Of a DNA stretch of 64,000 nt, positions 1 through 8,323 are shown one piece after another. Position 1 is the first letter of the stretch. Each line of letters starts with the position of its first letter. The position numbers and the translations under genes are program-made. The stretch covers positions 1 to 64,000 of the forward strand of contig NZ_FUYH01000006.1 of assembly GCF_900167605.1 (NCBI RefSeq). The letters run 5' to 3'. The notes under the pieces are model-generated. The model made no database searches. It was given only the letters and a program-made list of their open reading frames with translations, and was not told where the DNA came from. The stretch comes from Caloramator quimbayensis. Lineage in GTDB: Bacteria; Bacillota; Clostridia; Clostridiales; Caloramatoraceae.

Positions 1-77
1 CTTTTTAAAGTACGCCCCTCTTCCAGATGGAGACGAACTATTTTCTTTTTAAACTCTTCTTCATAATATTTTTGCAT
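1..77 (-). CDS. Transposase OrfA, IS3-type (N-terminal start only, cut by window edge)
   Basis: The minus strand has an ATG at 77 preceded by a GAGGGAT-type ribosome site. It reads MQKYYEEEFKKKIVRLHLEE and then GRTLK before the window ends. This matches the usual beginning of IS3/IS911-family OrfA proteins (EEFK..IVRLHLEEGRT), which carry a helix-turn-helix that binds the element's ends. Only 25 codons are visible, so integrity and the OrfB partner cannot be judged. Its position beside an XRE/ImmA pair fits a mobile-element junction. The family call rests on pattern recall of a short stretch. Confidence 0.7.
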   Translation of the reverse strand, partial: MQKYYEEEFKKKIVRLHLEEGRTLK

Positions 78-510
78 AGGTATCCCTCTTTTCTTATAGA
101 TTTATTATATCTATTAGATTGAGGTGTTACAACTTTAGTATACCATTACAATAATTTTTCGGAGGCCTTTCACCCAAGTGACAAGTGACAAACTCATGCT
201 GCAAAAGAGAATACACCTAAAGCAGAGTTATATTTTAAAAAAGTATTGATTTAAATTTAAGAAAAGCAAAAGATAAAAACCTCTTAGAGTATAAATAAAT
301 ATTACATTATATGTTAAAAATTACAAAAAACCTATTGACAGCCAAATAAAATTAATTATATAATTTAAGTAAGCTTTTTAGCGTACAAGCAAATAAGACA
401 TATATTTTAATTAGTTTTATTTGAGACAGAAGATTAAAATTAAAGTTAAAAAGGTTTGTTTAATTTTTAAATGTATATTAAAAATATAAATAGAATAGGT
501 GAATGTAAAA
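78..510. other. Non-coding region between the transposase and the XRE regulator
   Basis: About 430 bases without a credible gene. The part near 78-200 should contain the outer end of the insertion sequence, but no terminal inverted repeat could be defined without the other end. A short tandem AAGTGAC repeat lies near 175-190. The right part holds the promoter listed at 335-364 and a long untranslated leader. Confidence 0.5.
335..364 (+). promoter_or_regulatory. Sigma-A type promoter for the XRE/ImmA pair
   Basis: TTGACA at 335-340 and TATAAT at 359-364 are both perfect consensus hexamers, separated by 18 bases. It lies about 145 bases before the regulator start, leaving a leader of roughly 140 bases. 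Confidence 0.7.
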
Positions 511-885
511 ATGAATAGTAATGTGAATAGTTTTGGAGAGTTTATAGCAAAAAAGAGGGAAGAAAAAGAAATAACACTTAGAGAAATGGCTAAAAAGCTT
601 GATATTACGCCGCCCTATCTTAGCGATATTGAAAAGGATAGACGTAATCCCCCTGAAAAATCTAAGCTTGATTTAATAGCCCAAATATTAAATTTATCTG
701 AGGATGAAAAAAGGTATATGTACGATCTTGCAGGTAAAAAGAGGAATGAAGTATCCCCAGACCTTCCTGATTATATTATGGAGAGGGATTATGTAAGAAT
801 GGCTCTGAGAAAGGCAATGGATGTTAATGCTGGAGAGAAGGAGTGGCTGAAGTTTGTAGAAGAACTTGAAAAAAGAGGGGAGTAG
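511..885 (+). CDS. XRE-family helix-turn-helix transcriptional regulator
   Basis: A small DNA-binding protein of about 124 residues. The helix-turn-helix lies at roughly residues 10-65, with the typical order LREMAKKLDITPPYLSDIEK followed by RRNPP. The remainder is a charged tail with no recognised ligand domain. The start is taken at ATG 511 because AGGTGA lies about nine bases upstream; a GTG at 499 is possible but has no ribosome site. The next gene encodes an ImmA/IrrE-type metalloprotease and lies only ten bases downstream. In elements such as ICEBs1 this pairing forms a repressor (ImmR) cleaved by its partner protease (ImmA) to derepress the element. The same role here is inferred from the pairing and the neighbouring transposase. 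It could also be a domesticated stress regulator. Confidence 0.85.
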   Translation: MNSNVNSFGEFIAKKREEKEITLREMAKKLDITPPYLSDIEKDRRNPPEKSKLDLIAQILNLSEDEKRYMYDLAGKKRNEVSPDLPDYIMERDYVRMALRKAMDVNAGEKEWLKFVEELEKRGE

Positions 886-895
886 TTGCTGCAAA

Positions 896-1717
896 ATGTA
901 TAATCCAGCTTTAAGAAAAAAGAAAAACGGTGTGCCCGTTTTGAGAAAAGAACAGATTGATGATATTGCTGAGTGTTTTGTTTCAGATTTTTGCCCTAAT
1001 GCACTTAAGGTTCCTCAGGCTATAGATATTGATTCCTTTATAATGAATTATTTAAAGCTCAAACAGGATTTTCAATATTTATCCCACTGCGGCATTTATT
1101 TAGGAATGATAGTTTTTAATAATACGAGAAAGGTTATTGTGTACGATCCATATAAAGATAGAGCAGAATATATATCAGCAAAGGAAGGTACCGTAATAAT
1201 TGACAATACACTTCTTGAGGCTAATCAGGAAGGAAGATACCGTTTTACGATGGCTCATGAGGGAGCACACTGGATTTTACACAGACATATGTTTCAAAGG
1301 GATTCAAACCAAATATCATTTTTCGAAAATATAAATGAGCCTATGATAAAGTGCAGGTCAACTTCAATAGAAGGTAAAACAAAGCCTGTTGAATTCTGGG
1401 ATGATAATGACAGCATGGAATGGCAGGCAAATTATATGAGTTCTGCTATTTTAATGCCAAAATCTATGATATTTTCTTTATATCATGATAGCTATTTAGA
1501 AAAAACAACCGGTGAAAAAACAGGCATTGATGAGTTTTTCTTAAGTGAGGTATTTGCAGAGAATATAGCAACAATATTTAATGTATCATATCAAGCAGCA
1601 AAGGTTCGCTTAAAAAATTTAGGAATTATAAAAACAGAAGATTATAATCAAAATTCATTTTTAAAAGGCAGAAACTTTAAAAATTACTACAACAATAAAA
1701 TTGTAAATAATTTTTAG
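896..1717 (+). CDS. ImmA/IrrE-family zinc metallopeptidase
   Basis: About 273 residues with the zinc-protease motif HEGAH (HExxH) in a RFTMAHEGAHWILH context at roughly residues 118-131. A downstream EWQANYMSSAILMP segment should supply the third metal-binding glutamate, as is normal for the DUF955/ImmA family. These proteins cleave a cognate XRE repressor, and one lies immediately upstream. The start is ATG 896, preceded by GAGGGGAG; an upstream in-frame TTG at 866 overlaps the regulator and has no ribosome site. The C-terminal 60 residues are rich in Asn and Lys and may be a variable tail. The likely role is removal of the repressor on a cell signal, but the target is inferred only from gene order. 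Confidence 0.85.
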   Translation: MYNPALRKKKNGVPVLRKEQIDDIAECFVSDFCPNALKVPQAIDIDSFIMNYLKLKQDFQYLSHCGIYLGMIVFNNTRKVIVYDPYKDRAEYISAKEGTVIIDNTLLEANQEGRYRFTMAHEGAHWILHRHMFQRDSNQISFFENINEPMIKCRSTSIEGKTKPVEFWDDNDSMEWQANYMSSAILMPKSMIFSLYHDSYLEKTTGEKTGIDEFFLSEVFAENIATIFNVSYQAAKVRLKNLGIIKTEDYNQNSFLKGRNFKNYYNNKIVNNF

Positions 1718-1734
1718 CCCCATTAAGTTGGGGC
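1717..1734 (+). terminator. Short GC-rich stem-loop after the metallopeptidase
   Basis: GCCCCA and TGGGGC arms with a six-base loop start at the last base of the stop codon. There is no long T-run, so this is a weak terminator candidate. A second, looser hairpin around AGCAC/GTGCT follows at 1743-1773. Confidence 0.4.
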
Positions 1735-1950
1735 AATTATAAGCAGCACATGTTAACAAAAATGCTAACGTGCTAATATAGAGGTATATTAATTTTTTTA
1801 AAATTAATGAAGAGTAAGAAGTAAATCTAAAAAGCTGCATTATAAATTACGGGAAAGGGTCGCTTTGTAAAATTTTCAAAGGACATTTCTTATAAGGCTG
1901 TCTTTAAAAGGATATTAATGAAAAACTCAAGAATTTTGGGGGGGATGTAA

Positions 1951-2493
1951 ATGAGAGAAAAGGTTGCTGCTGCAAGGGAAGATGAAAAAATAAGGCTTGA
2001 AATTATTAAAAGTTTTGAGCCTCTTATTAAAAAGTGTTTTAAATATTATGTAAAAGATTTAAACTATTTTAATGATGCTATGCAGGAAGGATATTTAATC
2101 GTTTTAATGTGCATTTATAATTATGATTTTAATAAGGAATATCCCTTTGAAGGTTATGTTAAATCTTCAGTTATATACGGAATAAAAAATTTCGCAAGGA
2201 AGATAAAGTATAATGTAAGCCTTGACGAGCCTATAAATGAAGATGAGGGATGCCTTTATGATGTTATTGAATCTGATTTAGATGTTGAAGGTGAATTTGA
2301 GCACAGGGATAATATAAAAAATCTAAAAGCTGCTCTAAATAAGCTGTCAGAAAAGCAGAGAGGTGTTATAGATGAAATATATTTTAAAAATAAGAATATG
2401 AGAGAGATTTGCAAAAACAGAAGGTGCCACTATATGACTGTAGAAAAGCTAAAGGAAAGAGCAATTAAGGTATTGAGGGAGCAGCTTGGTTAG
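1951..2493 (+). CDS. Small sigma-70-like RNA polymerase sigma factor
   Basis: 180 residues with a region-2-like N-terminal half (DAMQEGYLIVLMCIYNYD, then PFEGYVKSSVIYGIKNFARK) and a region-4-like C-terminal half (KLSEKQRGVIDEIYFKNKNM, then a helix-turn-helix ending VEKLKERAIKVLREQL). Region 3 is absent, as in small sigma factors of integrative elements and in sporulation or ECF-like factors. The ribosome site is GGGGGGATG just before ATG 1951. No anti-sigma gene lies nearby. Small sigma-like genes of this type are common in conjugative elements of Firmicutes, so it fits the mobile-element remains at this end of the window. The recognised promoter is unknown. Confidence 0.75.
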   Translation: MREKVAAAREDEKIRLEIIKSFEPLIKKCFKYYVKDLNYFNDAMQEGYLIVLMCIYNYDFNKEYPFEGYVKSSVIYGIKNFARKIKYNVSLDEPINEDEGCLYDVIESDLDVEGEFEHRDNIKNLKAALNKLSEKQRGVIDEIYFKNKNMREICKNRRCHYMTVEKLKERAIKVLREQLG

Positions 2494-2617
2494 TGCCTTT
2501 TAATTTGTATAGAAGTTAAATTTGAAATATTTTTGATTTTATTTTAAAATTAATTATAAGCTAAATAAGTATAATTTAGATTTAGTAAGACTTCTTTATA
2601 TTTTTGGAGGAAATATT

Positions 2618-3706
2618 ATGTACAACTATGTTATTGTAGGAGCAGGCTTTGCAGGATGTACAGCGGCAGAAAGAATAGCAAATGTTTTAAATAAGAAAGT
2701 TTTAATAATAGAAAAGAGAAATCATATAGGCGGAAATGCTTATGATTATTTTAATGAGGATGGTATTTTAGTTCATAAATATGGTCCTCACATTTTTCAT
2801 ACAAACAATAAAGAAGTATGGGATTATATTTCAAATTTTACACAGTGGTATCATTATCAACATAGAGTTTTAGCATATGTAGATGGACAAACTGTTCCTA
2901 TGCCAATAAACTTAGATACGATAAATAATCTTTATAACTTTGATTATACATCGGATGAGTTAAATAGCTATTTTGAAAGTATCAGATGCAATAAGGAAGA
3001 AATTTTAAATTCTGAGGATATGGTTATAACTAAGATAGGCATGGAACTGTATGAAAAATTCTTTAAAAATTATACAAAAAAACAGTGGGATTTATATCCG
3101 TTTGAACTTGAGCCGGAGGTTATAGCAAGAATACCTATAAGAAATAATAGAGATGACAGATATTTCACAGATAAATATCAAGGTATGCCAAAACATGGTT
3201 ATACAAAGATTTTTGAAAATATGCTTAATAATAAAAATATAAATATATTACTAAATACCGATTTTAAAGATGTAATAGACGACATTGAATATGAAAATTT
3301 AATTTACACAGGACCAATCGATTATTATTTCGATTATAAATATGGTAAATTACCATATAGGTCATTAAAATTTGAATTTGATACATTAGATTGTGAAAAA
3401 CATCAAGAGGCAGGAACAGTAAATTATCCAAATGATTATGACTTTACAAGAATAACTGAGTTTAAACATTTAACAGGGCAAAGACATTATAAAACTACAA
3501 TTGTAAGAGAATACCCATCTTCACAGGGGGAGCCATATTATCCAATCCCGCAAAAGAAAAATACTGAACAGTATAAGCTCTATGAAGAAGAAGCACAAAA
3601 ATTAAAAAATGTATTTTTCATTGGAAGATTGGCGAATTATAAATATTATAATATGGATAAGGTAGTTGAAGAAACTTTAAAGCTGTTTTATCAAACTATA
3701 AAATAA
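2618..3706 (+). CDS. glf: UDP-galactopyranose mutase
   Basis: 362 residues, normal length for bacterial Glf. The N-terminal FAD-binding fold shows IVGAGFAGCTAAERI, followed by IEKRNHIGGNAYDYFNEDGI and YGPHIFHTNN, hallmark segments of the family. The enzyme is a flavoprotein that interconverts UDP-galactopyranose and UDP-galactofuranose in the cytoplasm, supplying galactofuranose for surface glycans. The middle region KKQWDLYPFELEPEVIARIP and the C-terminal FIGRLANYKYYNMDKVV are also typical. The start follows a clear GGAGG. A PAP2 phosphatase and a family 2 glycosyltransferase follow after a terminator, suggesting a small surface-polysaccharide block. No dedicated galactofuranosyltransferase could be identified. 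Confidence 0.95.
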   Translation: MYNYVIVGAGFAGCTAAERIANVLNKKVLIIEKRNHIGGNAYDYFNEDGILVHKYGPHIFHTNNKEVWDYISNFTQWYHYQHRVLAYVDGQTVPMPINLDTINNLYNFDYTSDELNSYFESIRCNKEEILNSEDMVITKIGMELYEKFFKNYTKKQWDLYPFELEPEVIARIPIRNNRDDRYFTDKYQGMPKHGYTKIFENMLNNKNINILLNTDFKDVIDDIEYENLIYTGPIDYYFDYKYGKLPYRSLKFEFDTLDCEKHQEAGTVNYPNDYDFTRITEFKHLTGQRHYKTTIVREYPSSQGEPYYPIPQKKNTEQYKLYEEEAQKLKNVFFIGRLANYKYYNMDKVVEETLKLFYQTIK

Positions 3707-3714
3707 ATTTATTT

Positions 3715-3742
3715 TTGGTGAACCTGATTTCACCAATTTTTT
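3715..3742 (+). terminator. Rho-independent terminator after glf
   Basis: TTGGTGA/TCACCAA arms around an eight-base loop, directly followed by TTTTTT and a further T-rich stretch. Confidence 0.8.
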
Positions 3743-3887
3743 ATTTTAATGGAAAGAAAATTAAAATTATATTAAATCTTCTATAGTTATATTGACTATA
3801 TGGTGTATAAAATATTATACTTAAAAAAATTGTAAAATATATAGCTTTTATAGCAAAATAACTCATAAAGGAACACAGGTAAAGAAG

Positions 3888-4547
3888 ATGAAGGTGATTA
3901 GAAAAATTTATGACTTTATACCAAAATATGCAATAAAACCCTTGATTTTATGTGTACTAATTAATTTTTCAGTGTATTCAGGAGCCCGTTTGTTTTATAA
4001 AAACAGAGTATTTCATGATTTAACAACGAATTTAGATAATAGTATTCCTGTAGTACCAATATTTATAGTATTTTATTTAGGAAGCTATCTGTTTTGGATT
4101 TTTAATTATATATTAATAAGCCGGATTAGTGAAGATAACTGCTATAGGCTTGCTATTTCGGATATATTGGGGAAATTAACTTGTTTTATTATTTATATAA
4201 CTTTCCCTACAACTAATGTAAGACCTGAATTAACTTCAACTAACGTTTTTGTGGACATGCTTAAATTTTTATATAGTGTGGATGCTGCTAATAATCTCTT
4301 TCCATCTATTCATGTTTTAGTAAGCTGGTATTGTTTTGCAGGCATTAGATGTAATAAAACTATACCTTTGTGGTACAGATATTTCTCATTGTTTATGGCG
4401 GTTATGATAAGCATTTCAACCTTAACTACAAAACAGCATGTTATAGCTGACGTTATTGCAGGAGTAGTGTTAGCTGAATTAACATGGCAGTTTTCATTGC
4501 AGCTGCAGCTTTATAAACTAAAAAAATTAATAAAACAGGAGGCATAA
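3888..4547 (+). CDS. PAP2-family membrane phosphatase
   Basis: 219 residues with about six predicted membrane segments. Two parts of the PAP2 phosphatase signature are visible: FPSIHV near residue 140 (PSxH motif) and KQHVIADVIAG near residue 185 (HxxxD motif). The N-terminal Arg-containing motif is less clear. PAP2 proteins dephosphorylate lipid phosphates or pyrophosphates such as phosphatidate or undecaprenyl pyrophosphate at the outer membrane face. The stop codon abuts the ATG of the next glycosyltransferase, so the two are co-translated. This suggests lipid-carrier recycling or a lipid-linked sugar step. The exact substrate is not visible. Confidence 0.8.
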   Translation: MKVIRKIYDFIPKYAIKPLILCVLINFSVYSGARLFYKNRVFHDLTTNLDNSIPVVPIFIVFYLGSYLFWIFNYILISRISEDNCYRLAISDILGKLTCFIIYITFPTTNVRPELTSTNVFVDMLKFLYSVDAANNLFPSIHVLVSWYCFAGIRCNKTIPLWYRYFSLFMAVMISISTLTTKQHVIADVIAGVVLAELTWQFSLQLQLYKLKKLIKQEA

Positions 4548-5564
4548 ATGAAAGTTCTAACTATAGCAATTCCTTGCTACAATTCAGCATCTTATATGCA
4601 TAGGGCAATAGAGTCGCTTCTAATAGGCAGTGATGATATTGAAATTTTAATTATAAATGATGGTTCTAAAGATAATACTTCACAAATAGCTGATGAGTAT
4701 GAAAAAAAATATCCTAATATAATTCGTGCAATTCACAAAGAGAATGGCGGTCACGGTGATGCTGTGAATACAGGACTAAAACATGCAACTGGTATATATT
4801 ATAAGGTTTTAGACAGTGATGATTGGTTTGATAAAAACAGCTTTATAAAAGTTCTTGATGTACTTAGAGGCATGATTAATAATTCTCAATTAGTGGATAT
4901 GGTAATTGCAAATTATGTATATGAAAAATTAAGCATAGGGAAATCAACAAGCATTAACTATAAAGGTGCAATGCCTGAAGAGAAGATATTTACCTGGGAT
5001 GATATAGGATTTCTGAAAATCAGCCAGAATATATTAATGCATTCTGTAATTTATCGGACAGAAGTCCTTAGAAGTTGTAATTTAGAGCTTCCTAAGCATA
5101 CATTTTATGTAGACAATATTTTTGTGTTTAAACCGCTGCCCTATGTAAAAACTATGTTTTATCTAAATGTGGATCTTTATAGATATTTTATTGGAAGAGA
5201 AGATCAGTCTGTTAATGAAAAAATAATGATAGGACGTATAGATCAGCAGATTAGGGTTACAAAAGTAATGATTGATAGTTATAATCCAATGCTTATAGAG
5301 AGTAAAAAGCTCCGTAAATACATGACTCAATATTTAACCATGATGATGACTATAAGTACGGTGCTGTTATTAAAATCAAATACAGAAGAAAATCTCAATA
5401 AAAAAGAAGAACTTTGGGATTATTTACGTACTACAAATGAGAACCTATATGAAGAAGTAAATAAAACAATCTTAGGGAAATTAATGCAAATCGACACTTC
5501 AATAGGAAGAAAGATAATATTATCTGGATATTCATTATCAAGGCAAATATTTGGATTTAATTAA
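4548..5564 (+). CDS. Family 2 glycosyltransferase
   Basis: 338 residues. The GT-A fold starts at the N-terminus with LTIAIPCYNSASYMHRAIES, followed by IINDGSKDNT, ENGGHGDAVNTG and the metal/nucleotide motif LDSDDWFD (DxD type) near residue 92. The remaining 200 residues have no clear membrane segment. GT2 enzymes move a sugar from a nucleotide donor to a lipid or glycan acceptor at the inner face of the membrane. The ATG starts immediately after the PAP2 stop codon, and its ribosome site GGAGG lies inside the PAP2 end. A link to galactofuranose made by Glf upstream is possible, but the donor cannot be read from the sequence. Confidence 0.85.
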   Translation: MKVLTIAIPCYNSASYMHRAIESLLIGSDDIEILIINDGSKDNTSQIADEYEKKYPNIIRAIHKENGGHGDAVNTGLKHATGIYYKVLDSDDWFDKNSFIKVLDVLRGMINNSQLVDMVIANYVYEKLSIGKSTSINYKGAMPEEKIFTWDDIGFLKISQNILMHSVIYRTEVLRSCNLELPKHTFYVDNIFVFKPLPYVKTMFYLNVDLYRYFIGREDQSVNEKIMIGRIDQQIRVTKVMIDSYNPMLIESKKLRKYMTQYLTMMMTISTVLLLKSNTEENLNKKEELWDYLRTTNENLYEEVNKTILGKLMQIDTSIGRKIILSGYSLSRQIFGFN

Positions 5565-5592
5565 CTTCTATGAATGAGTGCTTTTAAAAACA

Positions 5593-5632
5593 ATAAGGGA
5601 TGGGAAGCTTAAGCTGACTATCCTTAATTTTT
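5593..5632 (+). terminator. Probable terminator after the glycosyltransferase
   Basis: TAAGGGAT and ATCCTTA arms enclose an inner AAGCTTAAGC element. The stem is followed by AATTTTTTACC. Confidence 0.5.
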
Positions 5633-5722
5633 TACCTAATGGTTAATCATTAGGGTAAGCAATAATTCAGGTGATGATATGTGGAGGATATAAGGCTGGT
5701 TAAAAGTTTGTCATATTTGTGA

Positions 5723-5728
5723 TATAAT
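5723..5728 (+). promoter_or_regulatory. Probable -10 element before the LuxR-type gene
   Basis: A perfect TATAAT at 5723-5728 with a weak TTAAAA about 17 bases upstream. It lies about 110 bases before the regulator start. A weak -35 would fit an activated promoter. Confidence 0.4.
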
Positions 5729-5838
5729 ATAGCTAACTATAAACTATGTCGGCATTAATTTTAAATTTTATTTTCCTTTACATAGCACTATTTTTAGTTT
5801 TTTAAAAAGTATTGATGAAAGAAATGGAAGGGGATACC

Positions 5839-6948
5839 ATGAGATATGAAAATATAGGGGATATAAATTTTTTCTCAGAAATGGCGGAGCATCAAATATC
5901 AGCACGTGAGTTCTTTAGCTGCGTTTTACTTGATTCTCTGGACAGAAATTTTGGCTTAAAAAATGTACTTATTTGCTACTTTGATAAGTACGGAAAATTT
6001 CTTTCATGGACGAGCCAGAAAGGCGTTATGAAAGACTGCGAAGAACACCCATACAGGAATTTTTTTGCAAATGACGTAATCAGATATAAAGTTTATCAGG
6101 ATGCGGTTAGAGATCGTTTGACATATTTTAATGTTATACCAAGGCTATATAAATCAACAGATATTATCAGTTCTGTTGACTATAATCATTCTGCATATGT
6201 TCGTTTTATTGAGGAAAACTTTAATGCACATTACAGTGTGACAATGGCTTTCGGTATAAATGCCTACATTCAGGTTGTCTTTTTTAAGCCAATAGAGAAC
6301 GGAGATTTTACAGATGAAGAAATAGAAGTACTAAACAAAATCTATGTTTATGTGGCCAACTCCTATAAAAATTTTAAAAAGTATGAACAGGCAAAAATAG
6401 TCTCAAACATACAAAGCGAAATTATTGCCTCAGGTGAAAAGGCATATCTTGTGACTGATGACTTCATGCATATTATGAGTTATAATGAGACGGCATCTAA
6501 TTATTTGAAAGATATTTTAGGTCCTACTATAACCGAAGAGATTAGCAGTACAAAGCCTTGTACATGGCTGCCTTTCCTTCTTGGAAGTGAGGAAGATAAT
6601 GTTGGTGAAAATCGTGTTCAAATACGCGTTATTAAAGATTATATTTTTAAAATTTATACCTATGATCAGAGCTATTCCAACGGAATTATTGACAGGTATC
6701 ACTGGATTACTATTTCCATGAAGGAGGAAGGAAAGGGTTCGGATAATTTAGGGACAAGGTTGCCTTTAACCCAGGCCGAACAGAGAGTCGCAGAGCTAAT
6801 GTATAAAGGCCTTACCTACAAAGCCATTGCTGATGAACTTGTGATTAGCTACCATACCGTAAAAAAACATGTACAAAATATATATACTAAGTGTGGAGTA
6901 AAAAGCCGCTTTCAATTATATAAATGGCTGGAGAATAAAGAACAATAA
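5839..6948 (+). CDS. LuxR-type transcriptional regulator heading the glycyl radical enzyme cluster
   Basis: About 369 residues. The C-terminal 65 residues form a GerE/LuxR helix-turn-helix: LTQAEQRVAELMYKGLTYKA, then IADELVISYHTVKKHVQNIY. The N-terminal 280 residues look like a cytoplasmic sensory region (GAF- or PAS-like in feel, but not assigned); there is no receiver-domain signature and no membrane segment. The start is ATG 5839, with GGAAGGGG five bases upstream; an upstream TTG at 5812 lacks a ribosome site. A terminator follows, so it is transcribed separately from the activase gene but lies beside it on the same strand. It is therefore a candidate regulator of that cluster, with an unknown small-molecule signal. 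Confidence 0.8.
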   Translation: MRYENIGDINFFSEMAEHQISAREFFSCVLLDSLDRNFGLKNVLICYFDKYGKFLSWTSQKGVMKDCEEHPYRNFFANDVIRYKVYQDAVRDRLTYFNVIPRLYKSTDIISSVDYNHSAYVRFIEENFNAHYSVTMAFGINAYIQVVFFKPIENGDFTDEEIEVLNKIYVYVANSYKNFKKYEQAKIVSNIQSEIIASGEKAYLVTDDFMHIMSYNETASNYLKDILGPTITEEISSTKPCTWLPFLLGSEEDNVGENRVQIRVIKDYIFKIYTYDQSYSNGIIDRYHWITISMKEEGKGSDNLGTRLPLTQAEQRVAELMYKGLTYKAIADELVISYHTVKKHVQNIYTKCGVKSRFQLYKWLENKEQ

Positions 6949-6992
6949 TTACCCACTGAAGATATTATTAATACTTTCATAGATATTGTAGT

Positions 6993-7045
6993 AAAAGGGC
7001 TGTAGCACTAGCATTTTCTACTTGTTAGTGCGACAGCCCTTTTTT
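6993..7045 (+). terminator. Strong terminator after the LuxR-type gene
   Basis: AAAAGGGCTGT...GCACTA on the left pairs with TTAGTGC..ACAGCCCTTTTTT on the right. The stem is long and ends in a T-run. Confidence 0.85.
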
Positions 7046-7313
7046 ACCTTAATAATTTTTGTAATCAAAATATTGATACCTTGAAAGGATAAGTAAAAAT
7101 TAAAATTTAACGCTTACTTTGAAAGAACTACTTAGGAATGACATATAAAATAAGGAACATTCCCTATATAAAATAATACGGAATTCTAATTTTGTTAAAA
7201 TATTAACCATGATACACTTAATTATGTAAGAATTGCAGAAAGGTTTTGAATAATTCATTCCTGTCTGTCTGCTTTATATAAAAATAAGGTTGGGAAGTGA
7301 GAAACAATTGTCA
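7046..7313 (+). promoter_or_regulatory. Control region before the activase/glycyl radical enzyme genes
   Basis: About 265 bases with no gene. A spaced inverted pair GGAATG (7135-7140) and CATTCC (7158-7163) sits in the middle and could bind the LuxR-type regulator. No strong consensus promoter is visible, in line with regulated expression. The assignment is speculative. Confidence 0.3.
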
Positions 7314-8258
7314 ATGAATGGGATTATATTTAATATTCAGAGATTTACAATACATGACGGACCAGGTATGCGTACAGAGCTTTTTTTAAAAGGGTGTCCA
7401 TTAAGATGTGAATGGTGCAGCAACCCAGAGAGTTGGTTACCTTACATACAGATAGGTGTATATAAGACAAAATGTATTTCACTTAAGAAATGTGGTTTAT
7501 GTGAGGAGGCTTGCCCAAAGGAGAATGTACTGAATTTTACGAGGGGTAAACTTACTTCTATAGATCGCAGTAAATGTACGAATTGCCTCGCCTGTTATGA
7601 TGCCTGTCCATCGGACGCAATCAAGCAATGGGGTAAGGTTATGTCTATAGAAGAGTGTATGAAGGAGATACGCAAAGATATTGGATACTATGAACGTTCT
7701 GGTGGTGGAGTTACGGTTTCTGGAGGAGAGCCTCTGCTTCAAAGTGACTTTGTTGCAGAACTTTTTAAGATTTGCAAAGAGGAAGGTATTCACACTTGCT
7801 GCGAATCTACCTTACATGCCGATTGGAGAGAAATAGAAAAAATATTACCTTATACGGATCTTATAATTTCAGACATAAAACATATGGATACAACTATTCA
7901 TAAAAAATATACTGGCGTTGACAATAATAAGATTTTAGAAAATTTAAAGAAATTAGCAGATAAAAATTATGAAATGATTTTGAGAATACCAATTATTCCC
8001 GATGTAAACGATGATATGAAGAATATAGAAGCTACAGCTGATTTTATTTTAAATGAGCTAAGAAATCGTGTCAGAACTTTACAGCTTTTGAGTTTTATGC
8101 GCCTTGGGGAAGAGAAGTATTCTTCATTAGGCATACCTTATAAAATGGAGAATGTAAAACTTAATAGAAAATCCTTTCAAAAGCATATAAATGAAATTTC
8201 AAATTATTTTAATAGTAGAGGTATACATTGCCTTGTGGGTACAAAAGAAAAACAGTAA
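7314..8258 (+). CDS. Glycyl radical enzyme activating protein (radical SAM)
   Basis: About 314 residues. The radical SAM motif CPLRCEWC (CxxxCxxC) lies near residue 28, just after the FTIHDGPGMRT segment typical of pyruvate formate-lyase-type activases. Two ferredoxin-like motifs follow (CGLCEEACP and CTNCLACYDACP), which place it among the activases of dehydratase/lyase-type glycyl radical enzymes rather than PflA itself. It uses S-adenosylmethionine and a [4Fe-4S] cluster to place a radical on the partner's glycine. The partner gene follows 65 bases downstream. The start is uncertain: ATG 7314 is chosen, and a TTG at 7308 sits better behind AAGTGAG. Confidence 0.93.
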   Translation: MNGIIFNIQRFTIHDGPGMRTELFLKGCPLRCEWCSNPESWLPYIQIGVYKTKCISLKKCGLCEEACPKENVLNFTRGKLTSIDRSKCTNCLACYDACPSDAIKQWGKVMSIEECMKEIRKDIGYYERSGGGVTVSGGEPLLQSDFVAELFKICKEEGIHTCCESTLHADWREIEKILPYTDLIISDIKHMDTTIHKKYTGVDNNKILENLKKLADKNYEMILRIPIIPDVNDDMKNIEATADFILNELRNRVRTLQLLSFMRLGEEKYSSLGIPYKMENVKLNRKSFQKHINEISNYFNSRGIHCLVGTKEKQ

Positions 8259-8323
8259 AAAATTAAATATATATTATATAAATACATTAAATAAAACCTA
8301 TGATTACAGAAGGAGGTATTTTA

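Noticed and set aside
175-195. Short tandem repeat near the transposase as a CRISPR or attachment site.
   Set aside because: Only two short overlapping copies are present, with no spacing pattern or matching distant copy.
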